A DNA stretch of 64,000 nucleotides from Taiwanofungus camphoratus (lineage: Eukaryota; Basidiomycota; Agaricomycetes; Polyporales; Taiwanofungaceae): contig CP021224.1 of assembly GCA_003999685.1 (NCBI GenBank), positions 2,756,001 through 2,820,000 of the forward strand, given 5' to 3'. A program made the translations under genes and the position numbers. Of the stretch, positions 23,704 to 36,611 are shown piece after piece (position 1 is the stretch's first letter; each line of letters starts with the position of its first letter). The notes beneath the pieces are model-generated. The model worked only from the letters and a program-made list of their open reading frames with translations, was not told the origin of the DNA and did not search any database.

Positions 23704-25823
23704 CTATGAGATCGCAGGTGCGACAGGGGCTACACTATCGTCCACCGCCACAGCACCCATCTCCTCCCCCAATCTGTCCAGCATCCTCTTCAGCTCCTCC
23801 GCTTCCGCGACCAGCTGGCTAACAGTCGTCTCTTCTGCGGTGGGTTTTGACACGGGTGGCTCCTCCTTCAGACTCAACTCGGCCGTCGCCTTGCGCACGA
23901 CCTCGGCCCACGTCGTGCCTTCACTTTTCAGCGTGTCGGCGATCTCGTCCTTGATGCGTCGGCACGCACCGGGCCCGTCGTAACCGAAGCTGGTATACAC
24001 CTGCACCGCGGCCGCACCCGCCCTCGCAAACTCAAGGGCATCAGCGCCCGTCGAGATACCGCCGCACCCGATAACAGGCACGCTCGCCGGCAGATGCGCT
24101 CGCAGCGTCCGAAGCGTCGCGAGGGCGTACGGCTTGACGGGAGGCCCGGACAGCCCGCCCGCCTCCGTTTTGTTTGCTGCAGCGGAGACAGCGCCACAGA
24201 TAAGCGTCATCGTCATATCGGGGAGCCGAACACGGGGCACGCACCGTCCATCAGGCTTTGCGGCCGACGAACCGTGGTGTTGCTCACGATAACGCCGTCG
24301 ACGCCGCTGCTCCGCACCGCGGCAGCGATATCAGCAACCTCGGATTCATCCAGGTCAGGGGCAATTTTAAGCACCAGCTTCGGTCTCCGTGCCTCGTCAT
24401 CGGTGGGAACGAGCTCATTTCGTGCGCATGTGACACCAGTCAGCAGCTCCTCGAGCAGCGTTCCATTCTGCAGTCCCCTGTCAGCATGCCGTCAGCGGCA
24501 GGCACCAGACCTCATGCAGATTCAACTCGAATAGACTCAGTATCAGAATATCCAGGCACCGGTCTGAACCCAACAGAAATACGATAAGGTCTCGGTCCTG
24601 TTACAGCAAGCTCAAAGACAACTGTCAGACGGGGACCTGCTTCAGCGATGCTCATGCATGGAATTTGCGGGCCGTTTGGGATCGAGATCATAATTTGAGT
24701 TCGAAATCGAGCAGCTTGCAAGGAACGATACCAAATTGCACGTGATGATGGGCTTACCTAAGTCCAGGAGTGTTTGGGCTGGAAACATTTACGACCAGCA
24801 CGTCAGCGTACGGGCCAAAGGTGCGTACTCCGGCGACGAAGTCGTCAACAGCCTCCAGCGGCGAGGCCTTGTTCTTGCCGAGATTGACAGCGAGAAGCGC
24901 GCCGGGTCGGAGAGACGCCGGTGTCGGGTCGTCTGCCTCATGGAAGGCTGGAATGCGCGCCCGCACGCGCGCAAGGACAGAGGCGTGTCCGTCTGAGGGA
25001 AAGCCATAGCGGTTAATCACGGCGGAGTCGGTGACGAGGTGGAACACACGAGGGCGTGGATTCCCAGGCTGACAGAACGTACATAAAGTCAGCGGACCAA
25101 GTGCGGAGGCATGGACAGTAAATGAACGTGTAGTTGAAGATAGTTCGCGAACTCATTCGGGGCGACACTAAGGCCGTATGATATGGTGGCATGATGCGAA
25201 CAGAAAGCAAAGATGTGTCTGATAGTACGTACTTGTGGTTTGGGCGTCACGCTACCGATCTCCACCCAGCTGAAGCCAAGATCAAAGAGTCCTGTGCCAA
25301 TAACACTTCTCTTCTACATAAAAGTTTTGAGCCGCCTTACCGTCAACCGCCTCGCCATTCTTGTCAAAACCAGCCGCTAGTCCGACAGGGTTGGATATCT
25401 CTTGTCCCCAGAGCTATGAGAGTGCGCGTGTCGCACGTTTGTGAGGCCGTGTGGTCGTCGTCATCAAACTCAATATCTTACCTCTACCTTTAGCCTCTCG
25501 TCATCGGTCTGAGTGTCGCGCGGACCCAGTCCACTCCTGATAACCTTGACAGCGAGTTTATGGCTAGACTCCGCGTCCAGTGCGTACCGTAGTAGCGGTG
25601 TGAAAAAATAGCGGTGTATCGCGGACCGAGAGTCAAAGTAGTACACAGCAAGGAGACCAGTTGAGATGACCGCTGCTGGTAGAGCTAGCCAGAGTCCCCA
25701 GCGCGAAGCAGATGCCAGGCCAGTTTCCGACGACGAGGATGCATAACGGCGAGGGTGGCGAAAGTGAAATATTCGCGGGCAAAACTTAAGCGTACGACTC
25801 GGAACGAGGCGCAGAGTCGCCAT
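23704..25823 (-). CDS. URA9: Dihydroorotate dehydrogenase (quinone), mitochondrial class 2
   Basis: The fourth step of pyrimidine synthesis: dihydroorotate to orotate, electrons to ubiquinone, on the inner mitochondrial membrane. From ATG at 25823 the protein has an Arg-rich, Ser-rich targeting peptide, then a membrane helix ([17 protein letters not shown]), then [20 protein letters not shown]. Spliced exons give [39 protein letters not shown], the catalytic-serine/FMN block [13 protein letters not shown], then [40 protein letters not shown] and [20 protein letters not shown]. The order and N-terminal anchor are those of class 2 enzymes. The last exon extends past the barrel with about 60 residues of helical, Glu-rich sequence ending in VAPAIS, longer than usual. 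The symbol follows fungal class 2 naming. Confidence 0.9.
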
Positions 25824-28800
25824 ACGTGGGTGAAAACGCCCAATGTAGGTAGGCCGACCGACAGTCGGGGTCGAGGTTAAGAGCTTTAGGGACAGTCGAT
25901 GAGCGTGACCGAGTACGACTTTGACCGACTCGTGACGCCGACCCGCGACAGCCTGCGCGTCCGTGATGCCAGCAGTATCCAAATGTTTAATACTTTTGTT
26001 CTGATCTTTCATACATTGCGCCAGGACATAATGGTTATCCACTCTTAAACATACTCTTTCCGAATTTACAGGGTCGGACAAACCGACGAAGTCTGCTTGC
26101 ATTTCGCCGGTGCACCGTAGTCGATGCAACTTGATAGTTCTGAATCTGGGAAATTCTTCTTTCTTTTTGGGCCTTTGAACTCACCAGGAGTATTTTTGGG
26201 CTCAGGCGGAGAATCATCGTGTCTCGAGACCTGTATCAGCATGAGGAATATTTCACAAGACCATAGCCTTCTGCTGCTCCCCAAATTGATCACAGGAAAT
26301 GCTGCAAATTCAACAGCAATGCATGATGCATTTGATGATGCTGCCATACAGACCGGTCCTGTATCGTCACATAGGACCGTTCCTCATATGACAGGTGTTC
26401 TTTGGGTGTTCAGAGCAGTCAGGTGGATTTTGTCCATTTTTGTGGCAATATCCACGGACTCGAGTTGCACCCAAGATTGGATTGATCTAGCGTAGCGATT
26501 GTTCTTGGTCCATGAATAAGTGTGGAACGTGGTCTGGCCTCGATTGTTTGCAGGTCCCGCGTCTGCATTCTACAGAAGCCTGGCCATAGCGATGGCATTA
26601 TTTGGCTGTGCAGTGTTCTGGCATCCGTGCAATCCCTACTCGCAAATGGAAGAATCTTCCCTGGCTGCTACGTCAATCGACAGAAGATGATCTCAAAGCG
26701 TCTGCACCTTGAAATTCTTGCGATATTCCTCGGTTAGAACCAGCATAAACGGATCGAGGAAGCCACCCTCTGTTAGTAGTGTTACTCGTGGCATCCACGG
26801 CTTGTACTAACTACTACCTCAAGCCAGTCCGTTGCTTATGGCGGACTTGATCACATTTTTCGTTAGGTACATCTTTCAACCAGTGACTGTCAACCATCTG
26901 TTTCGCGCTTTAATATCTGACACCAGAATTTCATCACGGGTTTAGGAATGCTCATAGTCCGAGCAGGGACATGATTTATCTACCTCCAATCAACATTCTC
27001 GGTGACAGCATTGTGGAAGACTACTGCCAGATAGCGACGGCATTGGCGCTGGCGGTCATTAATATATTTGAAGTCCTTTCTTTGCAACGGCCCGTATATC
27101 TTCGATTATTTGCCCAGATCTTCCAAGTCACATTGTTTGCAGAGGTCCGCAAGCTTTTCGTTTATACTGACTTTTTTTCCCAAATGTGCATTTAGTTGCA
27201 AAGTCATAGTCATAGGAGTGATACCAAACATCCTCCAGGTGATATCCTTTTCCGTCTGGGCAGGTGAGTTACACCACCTCCTCGAGCGTTATTTCTCAGA
27301 AAATTTGTGGCATGAAAGCCTTTTGCGCTCTGCGCGCACACGCTATCAGTTGAAGCCACTGGCGTCTCACCTCGTCCACTTTGGCGATTGGCTTAGTACC
27401 TGCTGCCACTAATATTGTAAGTAAGGGGGCTGGTGCGCTTGGGCTGACGCGGTATAACTATAGCAAGACATCATATGAACGCGGTGCCAGTCTTCTGCAG
27501 CTCTTGCTGGACTACATCTGATATTTCGACTGTGGCTAGTCGAAAGTTAGTGACAGACTTTAGCTTATTGACAACTAACGCCAGACAGTTTAATACGGAT
27601 GTAGAACAACTTTCTCCGTATGGTTGCAAATCTCTCTCTGAAATCATTCACTGTCCTGATCGCCACCCTTATTTAGGTGGTTTTGTTGGATGGCATTGTT
27701 TTCATCGTTATTGGATCCGCTCATGTGATCTTATGAAAGTCGGTGGCCATGCCAATTTGCGCTTAGGAGATCTTATAACGGTGCTCCTATGAAATGGTAC
27801 TCAGGTCCTAGCTATCTGGAATCGTCGTTACTTACAGAACCTTGTCATATCCAGGCACTCTCTATTTTATGCGGGTCAGGCCAGTGGATCAGAACGATAA
27901 TGCTAACCATCTGGCCTCAGAACACTTCTACTTCTCCACAACACGCAGATGTTTTTCATCACCAAGATCTGCCTTGTTCATCGGCAGAATCATATTCAGC
28001 AGATACATTATGCCTTTTAAATTATACTTTAGTCTTCCATCTGTGTGATCTCTGGTTTCAATTTGTAATGATCACTGACATCTGGTTAGATTATCATCTA
28101 TTGCCATCTCTCACTTTCTGTGTGATCTTCGTCAACCCCTCCTCCTCATTATGTTCAAGGAGGAGCATATCACCTATCTTTCGTTTGTCCCGACCCTTGT
28201 CTGCCTTCCCGGTCACGAACATTAGAACGGACAATATGTCAACCATTATTGACAGTGTAGGTAAAACTTTTAGCCATAGGACGTTCCGATCTACGACTGC
28301 CACCTCTGAGAGCTTTTCGGTGCAAATAAATAGTATAATACGCGCTATGCAGGAAGGAACGTCAGCGGGATCGTCTTGAAAATGTCGAGCTTCCTTGAAT
28401 ATTGATAAGTGCCTTTGGATTGTCTGAGGACGGACCAAGACCTGACAATGTATATTGTGCCGAGCTGAATGCCACTTGTCAGACTAGCTGTACCTATAGA
28501 GAATCCAGCAATACTCGTATAGATGTTCTATGGCCCAACAGACTCGGACACAATAGGCCGTCAATTATTGATAGGTTTGGCGGTTGCATGCAACGTATAT
28601 CAGATTGATTCGACCTATCTTGCCCTTCTGTCTCACATCATGTTCATCAACATATGACTTTGTAAAGCGGCAGGAAGGGCCATAAATATAGAAGGGTTAG
28701 ACAAATAGAGAATTCGGGAGACCTTATGTCTAAATACTGTTTCGCATATTTAACAGAGTGTACGCACACCATAGTTCCAGACAGTGTCAAATCTCACACT

Positions 28801-28920
28801 GCTGTTGTCCAATGTCCACCATGCTACTGATCTGAGAGTACATATCGTCTGCCGGTAAATTGAATGCTAGTTGGAAACATCTACGAGAGACGTCACGTAT
28901 ACTCTCGCTAGCACGGGTAC
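25824..28920. other. Gene-poor stretch with decayed membrane-protein-like pieces
   Basis: No intact gene was found. Several short frames are rich in hydrophobic residues. The longest, 27789-28379 (+, 196 codons), ends in a Ser/Thr-rich tail with DNMSTIIDSVGKTF. The neighbouring frame 27842-28048 has FIGRIIFSRYIMPFKLYF. These recall the tail of agaric multi-pass integral membrane proteins (DUF6533/6534-like), but the parts sit in different frames without good splice sites. I read this as a probable relic; a tiny real gene cannot be excluded. Confidence 0.3.
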
Positions 28921-30258
28921 CTAGGCTGTATAGTGCCGCATGGAATCCCACGTTTCCAGTCGAAACCATGACGGGATGAGCCTCCACATGCGTTCCCGCT
29001 CACGCGCAGCCCATGTCTCGAGCGAATTGGAACATGCCTTGCACTCTGAGAACTCCGCGCTCTTCAGCTGGCCCAGCTCCTCCGCGACATATAGCGGGTC
29101 CGAGCATCCCCGCTCCCGGTCAATTAGGTAGTGCTGCGAGGCCAACTCGACCAGTTCTGAGAAGTCTTTGCGACATGCTGCGGCAGATACGCATATCTGT
29201 CCAGAGGACTTCTGCCGGTGTCGCGAGACCATCCTAGATTGTGATGAACTCGCGTTTTCGCGGTGAGAACCGCTCGCCATGCCTTGTATGAGGCTTGTAA
29301 CGATGTTCTGCGAAGTTTCCTTACCCAAGGCGAGTTTCACCATATCCGATGAAGATAATGAATGAGGTTCCAGCATTGATCGAAGGGGTTCGTCTTCGCT
29401 TGGCTCGTATATTTGTGTATAATGATATCGTGAAAGATCATAAAATGCGGATGGGAGCAGTTCTGGCGCATGTATTTCTCTAGCAAGGCTGATGATCGCC
29501 TGACCAGAGGGGGACGTATGTTGGCATTCCACGGTACATCTCAAAAGGGTAAGAGGAAGGAATTGCTCACGATTGGTGAAGGAAAACGGTAACCGCGGTG
29601 TGCTGTCCTCTCCATTTCATAGGCACGAGCTAGGTCCTCCCTAGCGTCCCAGCCTCTCAAAGTAGATGGCCATGCTGTGCAGAGGTGGGCTAATGCCTTT
29701 GCACGCAGGGAGTCAACAAGGTACTTGGTAGACAAACGAAGGATTCCGGACACCACACGGAAGTCTTCGCGGTCGTTGTTCCCGAATATTCTGAACCCAT
29801 GTCAACGAACATGTACTTGATAAGATATTTTACAATACGTCTACTTACGGACCGTCGTATATCCCTCTCAATAGATTGATGAGATCCTCGGCAGCATCGT
29901 GCAACTGTATAACAGGACAACCTTCGATTGTAGAATGGTAATCATCCCCGTTGGAGGACGATTCCGTATTGCAGCCATGCGACGTGTTTGTAACAGGCTG
30001 TGGCAGTGAAAACAAGTCGCGAAAGAAGCCAGATTGTCGAGACAGTTGGGACATATGGACACGAAAGAGTATGTTCTCTGCACGCAGAACGACAGAACCA
30101 TCTAGGAACCATAGATCGTGATGTCGTATTAGACAGTCATTGTATCCTTCCTCCTTCACTGTAGATGCTCCGTCGTCTTTCACTGTACCGGAATCATCTT
30201 GAATCGACGAATTAGAATTAAAATCACTGAAATCCCTGCTGAGGTCAGTATCTGCCAT
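28921..30258 (-). CDS. BTB/POZ-domain protein
   Basis: Three exons on minus: 30258 to about 29845, about 29790 to 29580, and about 29540 to 28921 (stop TAG). The N-terminal exon has an acidic leader, then HHDLWFLDGSVVLRAENILF and RVHMSQLSRQSGFFRDLF, the classic beginning of an agaric BTB domain (diffusible-ligand or cullin-adaptor fold). Exon 2 continues with FRVVSGILRLSTKYLVDSLR, the BTB helix that packs against the dimer. Exon 3 holds CRKDFSELVELASQHYLI and a conserved Cys-rich end (CKACSNSLETWAARERERMW). This architecture is common in mushroom genomes as a large family of unknown partners. An insert rich in Asn/Ser/Gly lies within the BTB part (about 29950). The function beyond protein-protein contact is not known. 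Confidence 0.8.
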
Positions 30259-30733
30259 TTTATCAGAAAAGGTCGTCGGGAAAAATAGTTAGTAATAACA
30301 TGTTACAAAAGACAGAGAAACGCCCTTCCAATGCGTGTGCTGCAGAGCTGGATAGTTGAGCCTTCGCGGCTTGAGAAGGCCAGACGCAGTGATACGATAA
30401 GATAAGATGGAAAGATCTAATCTCTCGAGCGTTGCTAACTTGAGTTGCCATTGTTACGAGGACCACAAGGTTCCATATATTGTCCTCCTGCTTTGTCTCC
30501 AAAGTTTGCAACTCGCATGCCCTCTTCCTTCTGCAAACAGCTCTATTGACTTTGATTGACCAATGACCAATCACAATGACTTGTTTGTTGTGGCCCATGT
30601 GCTCCCCAGCCGGCATAGACGAATACGGATCCGAGTTGCTTTGCTGGAAGAATAGATATTTGTCTTTCTAGACCTTTGGGCTTTGTGGTGGTTCAAAATG
30701 TCAAAGTTGGTCTCGACGGTCTCCCGGCTTGGG
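30259..30733. other. Divergent intergenic region between the BTB gene and the secreted-protein gene
   Basis: The two genes are transcribed away from each other. An opposite-strand frame (30263-30616) shows no protein features. The region should contain both promoters; only the right-hand TATA box is clear. Confidence 0.4.
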
Positions 30734-30740
30734 TATATAA
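30734..30740 (+). promoter_or_regulatory. TATA box of the secreted Ser-rich protein gene
   Basis: TATATAA follows GGG at 30734-30740. The ATG is at 30925, so the 5' leader is about 150 bases and is pyrimidine-rich, a pattern common in strongly expressed fungal genes. Confidence 0.6.
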
Positions 30741-30924
30741 GCATCAATTTCTTCCATCATCATCTCCCCCACTTTGCTAAGACCACTGTTCTTCACTTGT
30801 GCCCGAGCAGTGCTCGTTGATCTCCTTCCTTCAAGTTTATTGAATCTTGCACTTGGTTGCATTCCGCTCTCTGTTCATCAACATTCACGCACTTTCAGCA
30901 CAAGTGTTCTCCTTCACTTTCAAG

Positions 30925-32184
30925 ATGGTTCAGCTTTCCACAACCTTCCTTCTTGTTCTTTCCGCCGTTGCAGTTCATGTACACGGTCTACCCTTCACGA
31001 AACGTATCGCTCAAACCATTTCCGCTTCCACCCAACAATGGGAGCAAGCTTGCGTAAGTTTTGGGCGTTTCCCAAACCGCATCAGTCTCACCTCTACTTG
31101 TGCGTTATGTACAGGACGCCGCTGGTGGAGGCCAGCAATGCAACACTATCTCGGTCAACTCATTCTCCACTCTACTCGCAGCTGCCGGGCCTTGTGATCA
31201 GCAGAACGCTGCGGACACCATGATCAATCTGGCCAAGCAACTTAACAACAACGCTCAGATGATCACGTTTGCGCAGATATTTGCGCAGCAGCCGCGCAAC
31301 TCGGTGAGATCTGCACATTGAAACCGCTCTTAAATATGCTTACTTTTGATTCTGTATCGTAGCCAACGTCTCAGGCTGTGCCTTATTGCCAGTCTGCCCC
31401 CAACAATACGGAGCTCAATGGTCTATTTCAGTGTCAGTTCCAGAGCGCCAATGAGCAGACGTTCGTAGGAGGCCTATCTGCTGGATCGTCTGGTACCATT
31501 CCCTTTGGAATGTCGTCTCCAGTATCCCCAGCTGGATCTTGTCCCGCCAACCCATCTGGCCCTATTCCTGATGGTCAGCAGCTCGTCGACATCACACAGA
31601 ACCCGGGCGTCGGTTCCACTGGTACCGGTGCTGGTAACAACACTGCAAGCGGTGTTGCATCCGGCACTTCCTCCGCCTCTGCGACTGTCTCGGCTTCTGC
31701 TTCCGAACCCTCTGCCACGGAAGACTCATGTGATGATGGTGAGGATGGGGCTGCTACCTCCTCGGTTGCCATTACTACCTCAGCGGCTTCTCCCTCTACT
31801 TCCGCATCTGCACCAACCAGCAGCAGCAGCAGCAGCAGCGGCGGCTTCCTGTTGCAGAACGGACAGGATGCCCAGAAACTCAATGGACAGTTTGCGAGTC
31901 TCACTAACAGCTCGAGCTGCAATGGTTAGTACCAGTTCATCCTTTAGGAGTCCTGTTGATCTCAAATCTCCTTTGCAGAGGGCGACAATGCCTGCGTTGG
32001 GGGCGGTTTCGCGCAATGTGTCGGTGGGCAATACGTTGTCGAAGGATGCGCTTCCGGTTTGAGCTGCTTTGCGCTCCCGCTGGTCAACAAACAGGGAACT
32101 TCGCTCGCGTGCACGACTCAGTCCGACGCGCTTTCCCGCATTCAGGCTACAGGTGCCCAGGGAGGCATCGCTGGTAGCAACTGA
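30925..32184 (+). CDS. Secreted Ser-rich protein with CBM19-like C-terminal module
   Basis: Four exons (30925-31053, 31115-31303, 31363-31924, 31979-32184) give 361 residues in frame. A signal peptide is plain: MVQLSTTFLLVLSAVAVHVHG, with cleavage expected near residue 21, followed by a possible KR processing site. The middle is a Cys-containing domain (QQCNTISVNSFSTLLAA, QAVPYCQSAPNNTELNGLFQ), then a long Ser/Thr/Ala-rich spacer with a run of eight serines, likely O-glycosylated. The end repeats the spacer entry (LLQNGQDAQKLNGQFA) and closes with ACVGGGFAQCVGGQYVVEGC and FALPLVNKQGTSLACTT, resembling fungal CBM19-type chitin-binding modules. No catalytic domain is seen. A wall-associated or chitin-binding role is likely (inference). 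Confidence 0.8.
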
Positions 32185-32748
32185 TTACTTTGAAGTTCTT
32201 CCGGTGAATCAAAGTCTGAAGTCTCCTGTATCACTGGCTGGTATACAATCGCTTGCTGTGACCTCGTACATGTGGCAAATGTATATTAACATTATCACGC
32301 CCATCTAGTTAATGATTGCTATTATTTCGTGACTGTCTAATTCTAAGCTAGTTCAACAATTTTCCAGAAAGCCTTTGAGTTTGCAGTAGGTATAAGGGAA
32401 ATCTGCAGCAGTAAAGGTCACCACCCTGATGTGCCGATCTTCGTCGCAAGGATGACACTCATCTCTTTGTAATTTGCCTGAGCAGCAGCGGATGAGCAAG
32501 ATCCAAGGATGTAAGGTAATGAATAATTATGAATTGTGAATCGAATTTTGAATAATGTTATGTCACATAGTCAAATTGTGTGAGCTGAAAGCATGATGCA
32601 TGAAATTACATTGGGAATACATTCGTAAGCACCCAGAGGCAAAGCATCATGCACATTAGCATAGTGTATGTGGAACGGACCGCAATAGAAAATGGACGAT
32701 GCGAAGAATTTAGTAGCCAGGAGTGTCACCTAACAAACTCACGTAGAG
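32185..32748. other. Convergent intergenic region
   Basis: AT-rich sequence between two convergent genes. It should hold both 3' ends. No gene, tRNA or repeat is recognised. Confidence 0.5.
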
Positions 32749-34188
32749 CTACGGGAGCCTCGACATTCCATTCACACTGCTAGTCCCGCTCAACCCTAGA
32801 GCACCGGACGTAGAACCAATACTAGAGACACTGAACGACGATCTGCTCGTTAGAGTAGGGCGAGCAGATCCCCCGGGAAGTAAAGATGGAGATTGTGCCA
32901 GTACGTTACGATACGACTGCGTCGATGAACCGTGGGACGACCAAAACGCGTCATACGTAAGCCCCGAACCAGAGCTTGTGAGTGAAGCAGACGAGGTCTG
33001 GTAAGCGACTGGTGTAGGGAGTGGTAGTGACGTTGACGGCATCGAGTGGGTGGCGCCAGCAGAAGGGTCGAACTGGGAATGTGTTTGTGTTTGTGGGAAC
33101 AGCTGAGAGGGATATGGAGGATATACCGTTTCTCGACGCTGAGATGGAGGACCCGTGTGACTGCTGTTGGATGGTGTACTACTAAATTGAGAAAATGGTG
33201 GGTTATGTGTTGGCGGAGGGGGTATTGTCTCTTGTCTGGAAGGAAAAGAGGAGCCTTCGTTGACGTCGTGACTGACGGACCTCGGTGTTGAACTGGGCCG
33301 GTAGTTGGAGGCAATTGCCGATGGAGGGACTTGATGTGAGGCTAATGGATGTGGCACAACAGTAGCAGTTTTTTCATCTTGTCCCGCTTGCAGGGGCAAA
33401 AGTTCATTGTTGCGATGATGGGAGCCTCGGACAAAGGTGAGAGGGTCATTCATGATAGTGTCTCCGTTCGTGGGCGATGTAACCGTGCTGTACACTTTAA
33501 TGAAGTCAACAAATGTGATTCTTTATAGGGTACAAGAGCCTACTTGCGGCATGCACAACGCTTGAGGACGAGTCTTGTATTCCCGACCCAGAATGGCCAT
33601 TGATGTGATCGCTGTTCAAAATCTGCTCACTGGTGTTCATGTCCTGTTCCAGCTTGCCTTCGGTCAGAGAAGCGTACGGGACCGATGTAGATGTGGAGGC
33701 TACAATGAGACTAGCTGTATGTGCATTGTTGACCCGACGTCCGCCAGTAGAGATCGAAGGTGGTGGGCGATGCATTTGAGTGTGACGGAAGTAGAGGTTC
33801 TCGACCTCATTAAGATTTTGTCTTTGCTGGATATATTGTTTCAGTATCTTCATATATCATTAATCAGAGCAACAATGTAGAACCCACCCAGCCATGTTCT
33901 ACTTTTAGTTTCGCGTATTGAAGACGGAGACGAAGCTGGCCGCAGAGCTATATAATGTCACGGTTAGACAGAGTAAATTTTAGGGGCGAGGTCGAGGTAA
34001 GTCAATTGATATGATGCAAGAAACATCCAAGTGCAGCCGGAATAAAACCGAGCGGCACGAGAAAAAAGGAGACATGTACGAACATAGTTTGCTCTTGCCC
34101 TGTCTGGGGTGAGCCTGCGGCGTTTCTGGTCAACCTGAAATACGCTTGTCTGAGGAAATGGCGCGGAGTCGGCCATAGATGCGGACAA
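32749..34188 (-). CDS. Conserved protein of unknown function with a KVEHGW...NEVENLYF core
   Basis: Exons on minus join MADSAPFPQTSVFQVDQKRR and RLTPDRARANY (34170-34090) to LRLRLQYAKLKVEHGW (about 33940-33890), then to QRQNLNEVENLYFRHTQM (about 33820-33770). The alternative acceptor upstream of CAAAGACAAAAT gives the cleaner join. A long, low-complexity, Ser/Pro/Thr-rich C-terminal part follows after a further intron near 33540-33495 and stops at 32749. The core is short and basic-helical; I recall similar cores in other basidiomycetes but cannot name the family. The disordered tail suggests a nuclear or regulatory protein (inference only). Confidence 0.55.
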
Positions 34189-35700
34189 AGTGGGTGTCAG
34201 GAGAAACGGGAGGCCGCTGTGAGCACTTGGCCCGGTGAGATGACTCTTGAGTTAGTTAGCACGCGGGCGGTAATTGCCCTGCAAAAACACCTCGATTCAG
34301 GCGGGCGTGTCTTGTCACCTGATTTGCCGATCGGCTTGTCATATGATACAACCGCGAATCCCGAGCGTACGAGCAAGGCATGTACTTCCTGAATATTTTG
34401 AAAAGGTTCGCAAGTTCATGAGTATACGTAAACCAGGAATCCGCATCGCAGCATGTTGATGAAGCCGTAAATCGTCAATTCTTGCTTGTGTTTAATGTAT
34501 CCTGAGAAAAGCAAAAAGCTTTCATCCCATGGCCGCCTAATTATCGAGCATCGGAATGCATCTGGCGACGGGAATCAAAACTTCAAATAGTCCTTGGTGA
34601 GTAACGTCAAATATTGTTAGTGAGGCGATGCCTCAGGGCGCCTTCTTTGACCCAGACTCTAGATCAGAGTTGATTACTCAAGCTTACGACTGAAATGGAT
34701 TGATATCTCGCCGTTGAGACAAATACCAGATTCAACTTCACTTCCCCACACGAACGTGCAGAGAATTATCTGCAATTGTTATGTTAAAACATTATATATC
34801 AAGACTGTCACCGTGAAGGAATACATTGACTATAAAGCGCATACTACAATGGTATATATTGCATCTTACCACGGTGACCATTCTCCAACATCAGCCTTGT
34901 CGTTACCACAGTACCTGTCCTCTTCGACTTCTTGATAAGTCCATGCAATGCTGATTTCTCGGTCACCAGCTGTATAGGGCCCACATGTCCTTATTGCTAA
35001 ATTGCATTTTCCTGTTGCTCCCTGAACTGACTTCATGTAGGACTTGCTCTCCAGCCCAAGTGAGAAGGTTAATTCATCTTTCCACAGTTGAATCTTGTTA
35101 ATGGCAGTCTGAACATTGCAAATTTGGTGAGCGCCTGAACATAGTAGGATTCACGATGCAAAGCAAGGGTAATTCAGTCGTTCCAGAATAACTACGGTTT
35201 GTCATACAAATCAGACACAAGCAACATTGAGTTTCAAATCGCAGCATGCAGATCCGTTTCCACCCCAGTAAGCGAGAAAATGAGCTATTATGATGTTCGC
35301 TCACCCCAGGGACGCTTGCAGCATCGTCAATTCGACTCTCAAGGATGTCCCTAATACACGCAGAGTCGTTTATGCCGAATTAGACTGTCACGAGGTGTTA
35401 GGAATGCAACTAGTCCACATCACTAGTCGAAACCGCATCTCGATCGTCAGTAACGTTCAATACAAAATACCGGCTTGGTCGATTCGTACCGCAGCGTGCG
35501 CAGGCCACCAGTGGACTCGTTGAAGACACATCTCATTATTCTGATCAGCTTCGCTGTCCACAGATGATTTCCAACGTATTCGTCAAAACTACGGAGCACG
35601 TTATATATATGGCATCATGCTACAGCGTTACTATACAGAGTTCAATTAACCGCAGATGCTAATATATGTGCGTCCTTGCCAAGAATAAGAAGGTGACCCC
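34189..35700. other. Intergenic stretch, nothing recognised
   Basis: Only short, featureless frames occur (for example 34274-34459, 34714-34935, 35290-35523). No repeats, tRNA or element ends were noticed. Confidence 0.5.
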
Positions 35701-36076
35701 TCACAAAGCACCCTTGTCTCCTAGGACATCGCGGGCGTGCTCTTTGGCCTGCTGGCTGACGTTCGGGTCTACATGAAGATCAATCAAGGAGTCAGACGAT
35801 GCGAATACTATGCTAACTCTTCATTGTTGCCTTATATCCGGCGTTGACGCGTGTTTCATCTTTGTCCTCATTGTAGCCCTGACGGGTCCGCTGCGTCTCG
35901 GGTTCTCTCTCGAGTTCGTCAATGGCTTGACGAGCATGCTCCTTTGCCTCGTCAGAGACTCGAGGATTGTGAGTGGCCGCCTAAATCTCCGAATATAAGC
36001 TGTGTATTTATGCACAAACAATACACGAAGAGAGGCTGACCTTGTAGCCTCCAATTTGACGAGTAGGCAGAGACAT
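35701..36076 (-). CDS. Conidiation/stress protein 6 family (Con-6)
   Basis: Three exons on minus (36041-36076, 35818-35980, 35701-35768) join exactly to 88 residues. The protein starts MSLPTRQIGGYK and carries two Con-6 motifs: GGYKAATHNPRVSDEAKEHA and NAGYKATMKNPNVSQQAKEH, each followed by an AR-(V/A)-(L/I) helix. Both introns interrupt the motifs. It is Glu/Lys-rich, without Cys, signal or membrane segment. Length and two-motif layout match the family, which is induced in sporulation and stress in fungi (family knowledge); the molecular role is not settled. It is too small and too split for simple ORF detection. Confidence 0.85.
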
Positions 36077-36611
36077 GACGGATATCAATTACTGTTTGGC
36101 TGGTGTGAATGTCGATGTGGTTGTGGTGCGAGATGAAGCCGATTGAATGCCTCAGGGGCGACCGCGGCTTCTTATATACATTGTCACTGTGGGGGCGATG
36201 GCAGTGACTTCAGCATGACGAGAAAGGCGCGTATGTTATGACGAATGTATTTCACACCATTTTCCGAAAGAGGAAGGAGACACTCCTATTCGGGACGCCT
36301 CCGCTTGGTGTGCAGCGGATGCGGTTGGATTGCTGCCTACCAAGTAGTGTAATTACAATTGCAGCGATTAGCCTAATCAAACAGGGGCACCACAGGATAA
36401 GTGACATTAAACATCCTATATACCAATGACAGGGTCTATGAAAAGAATGAGTAACACGCCTGAGTCCCTTGTCTGTCCTTCATTAACCGCCAGCGGAAGG
36501 CGAAAATGCGTGGTAGAGGCAACCCATCTCAGCCCCTTCAAACGATGAATAACAACAACCCGATACAATCAAAGCTGAGGTATCCACCAGATTGCATCAC
36601 AACTATGATAT
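36077..36611. other. Intergenic region between the Con-6 and Bud6 genes
   Basis: This holds the Con-6 promoter side and the Bud6 3' end. A CT-TATATA stretch near 36170 (CTTCTTATATACATTG) may belong to the Con-6 promoter on the minus strand. No gene is seen. Confidence 0.35.

Noticed and set aside
31815-31842. Microsatellite of AGC repeats as a separate element
   Set aside because: It encodes the serine run of the secreted protein spacer and is in frame.
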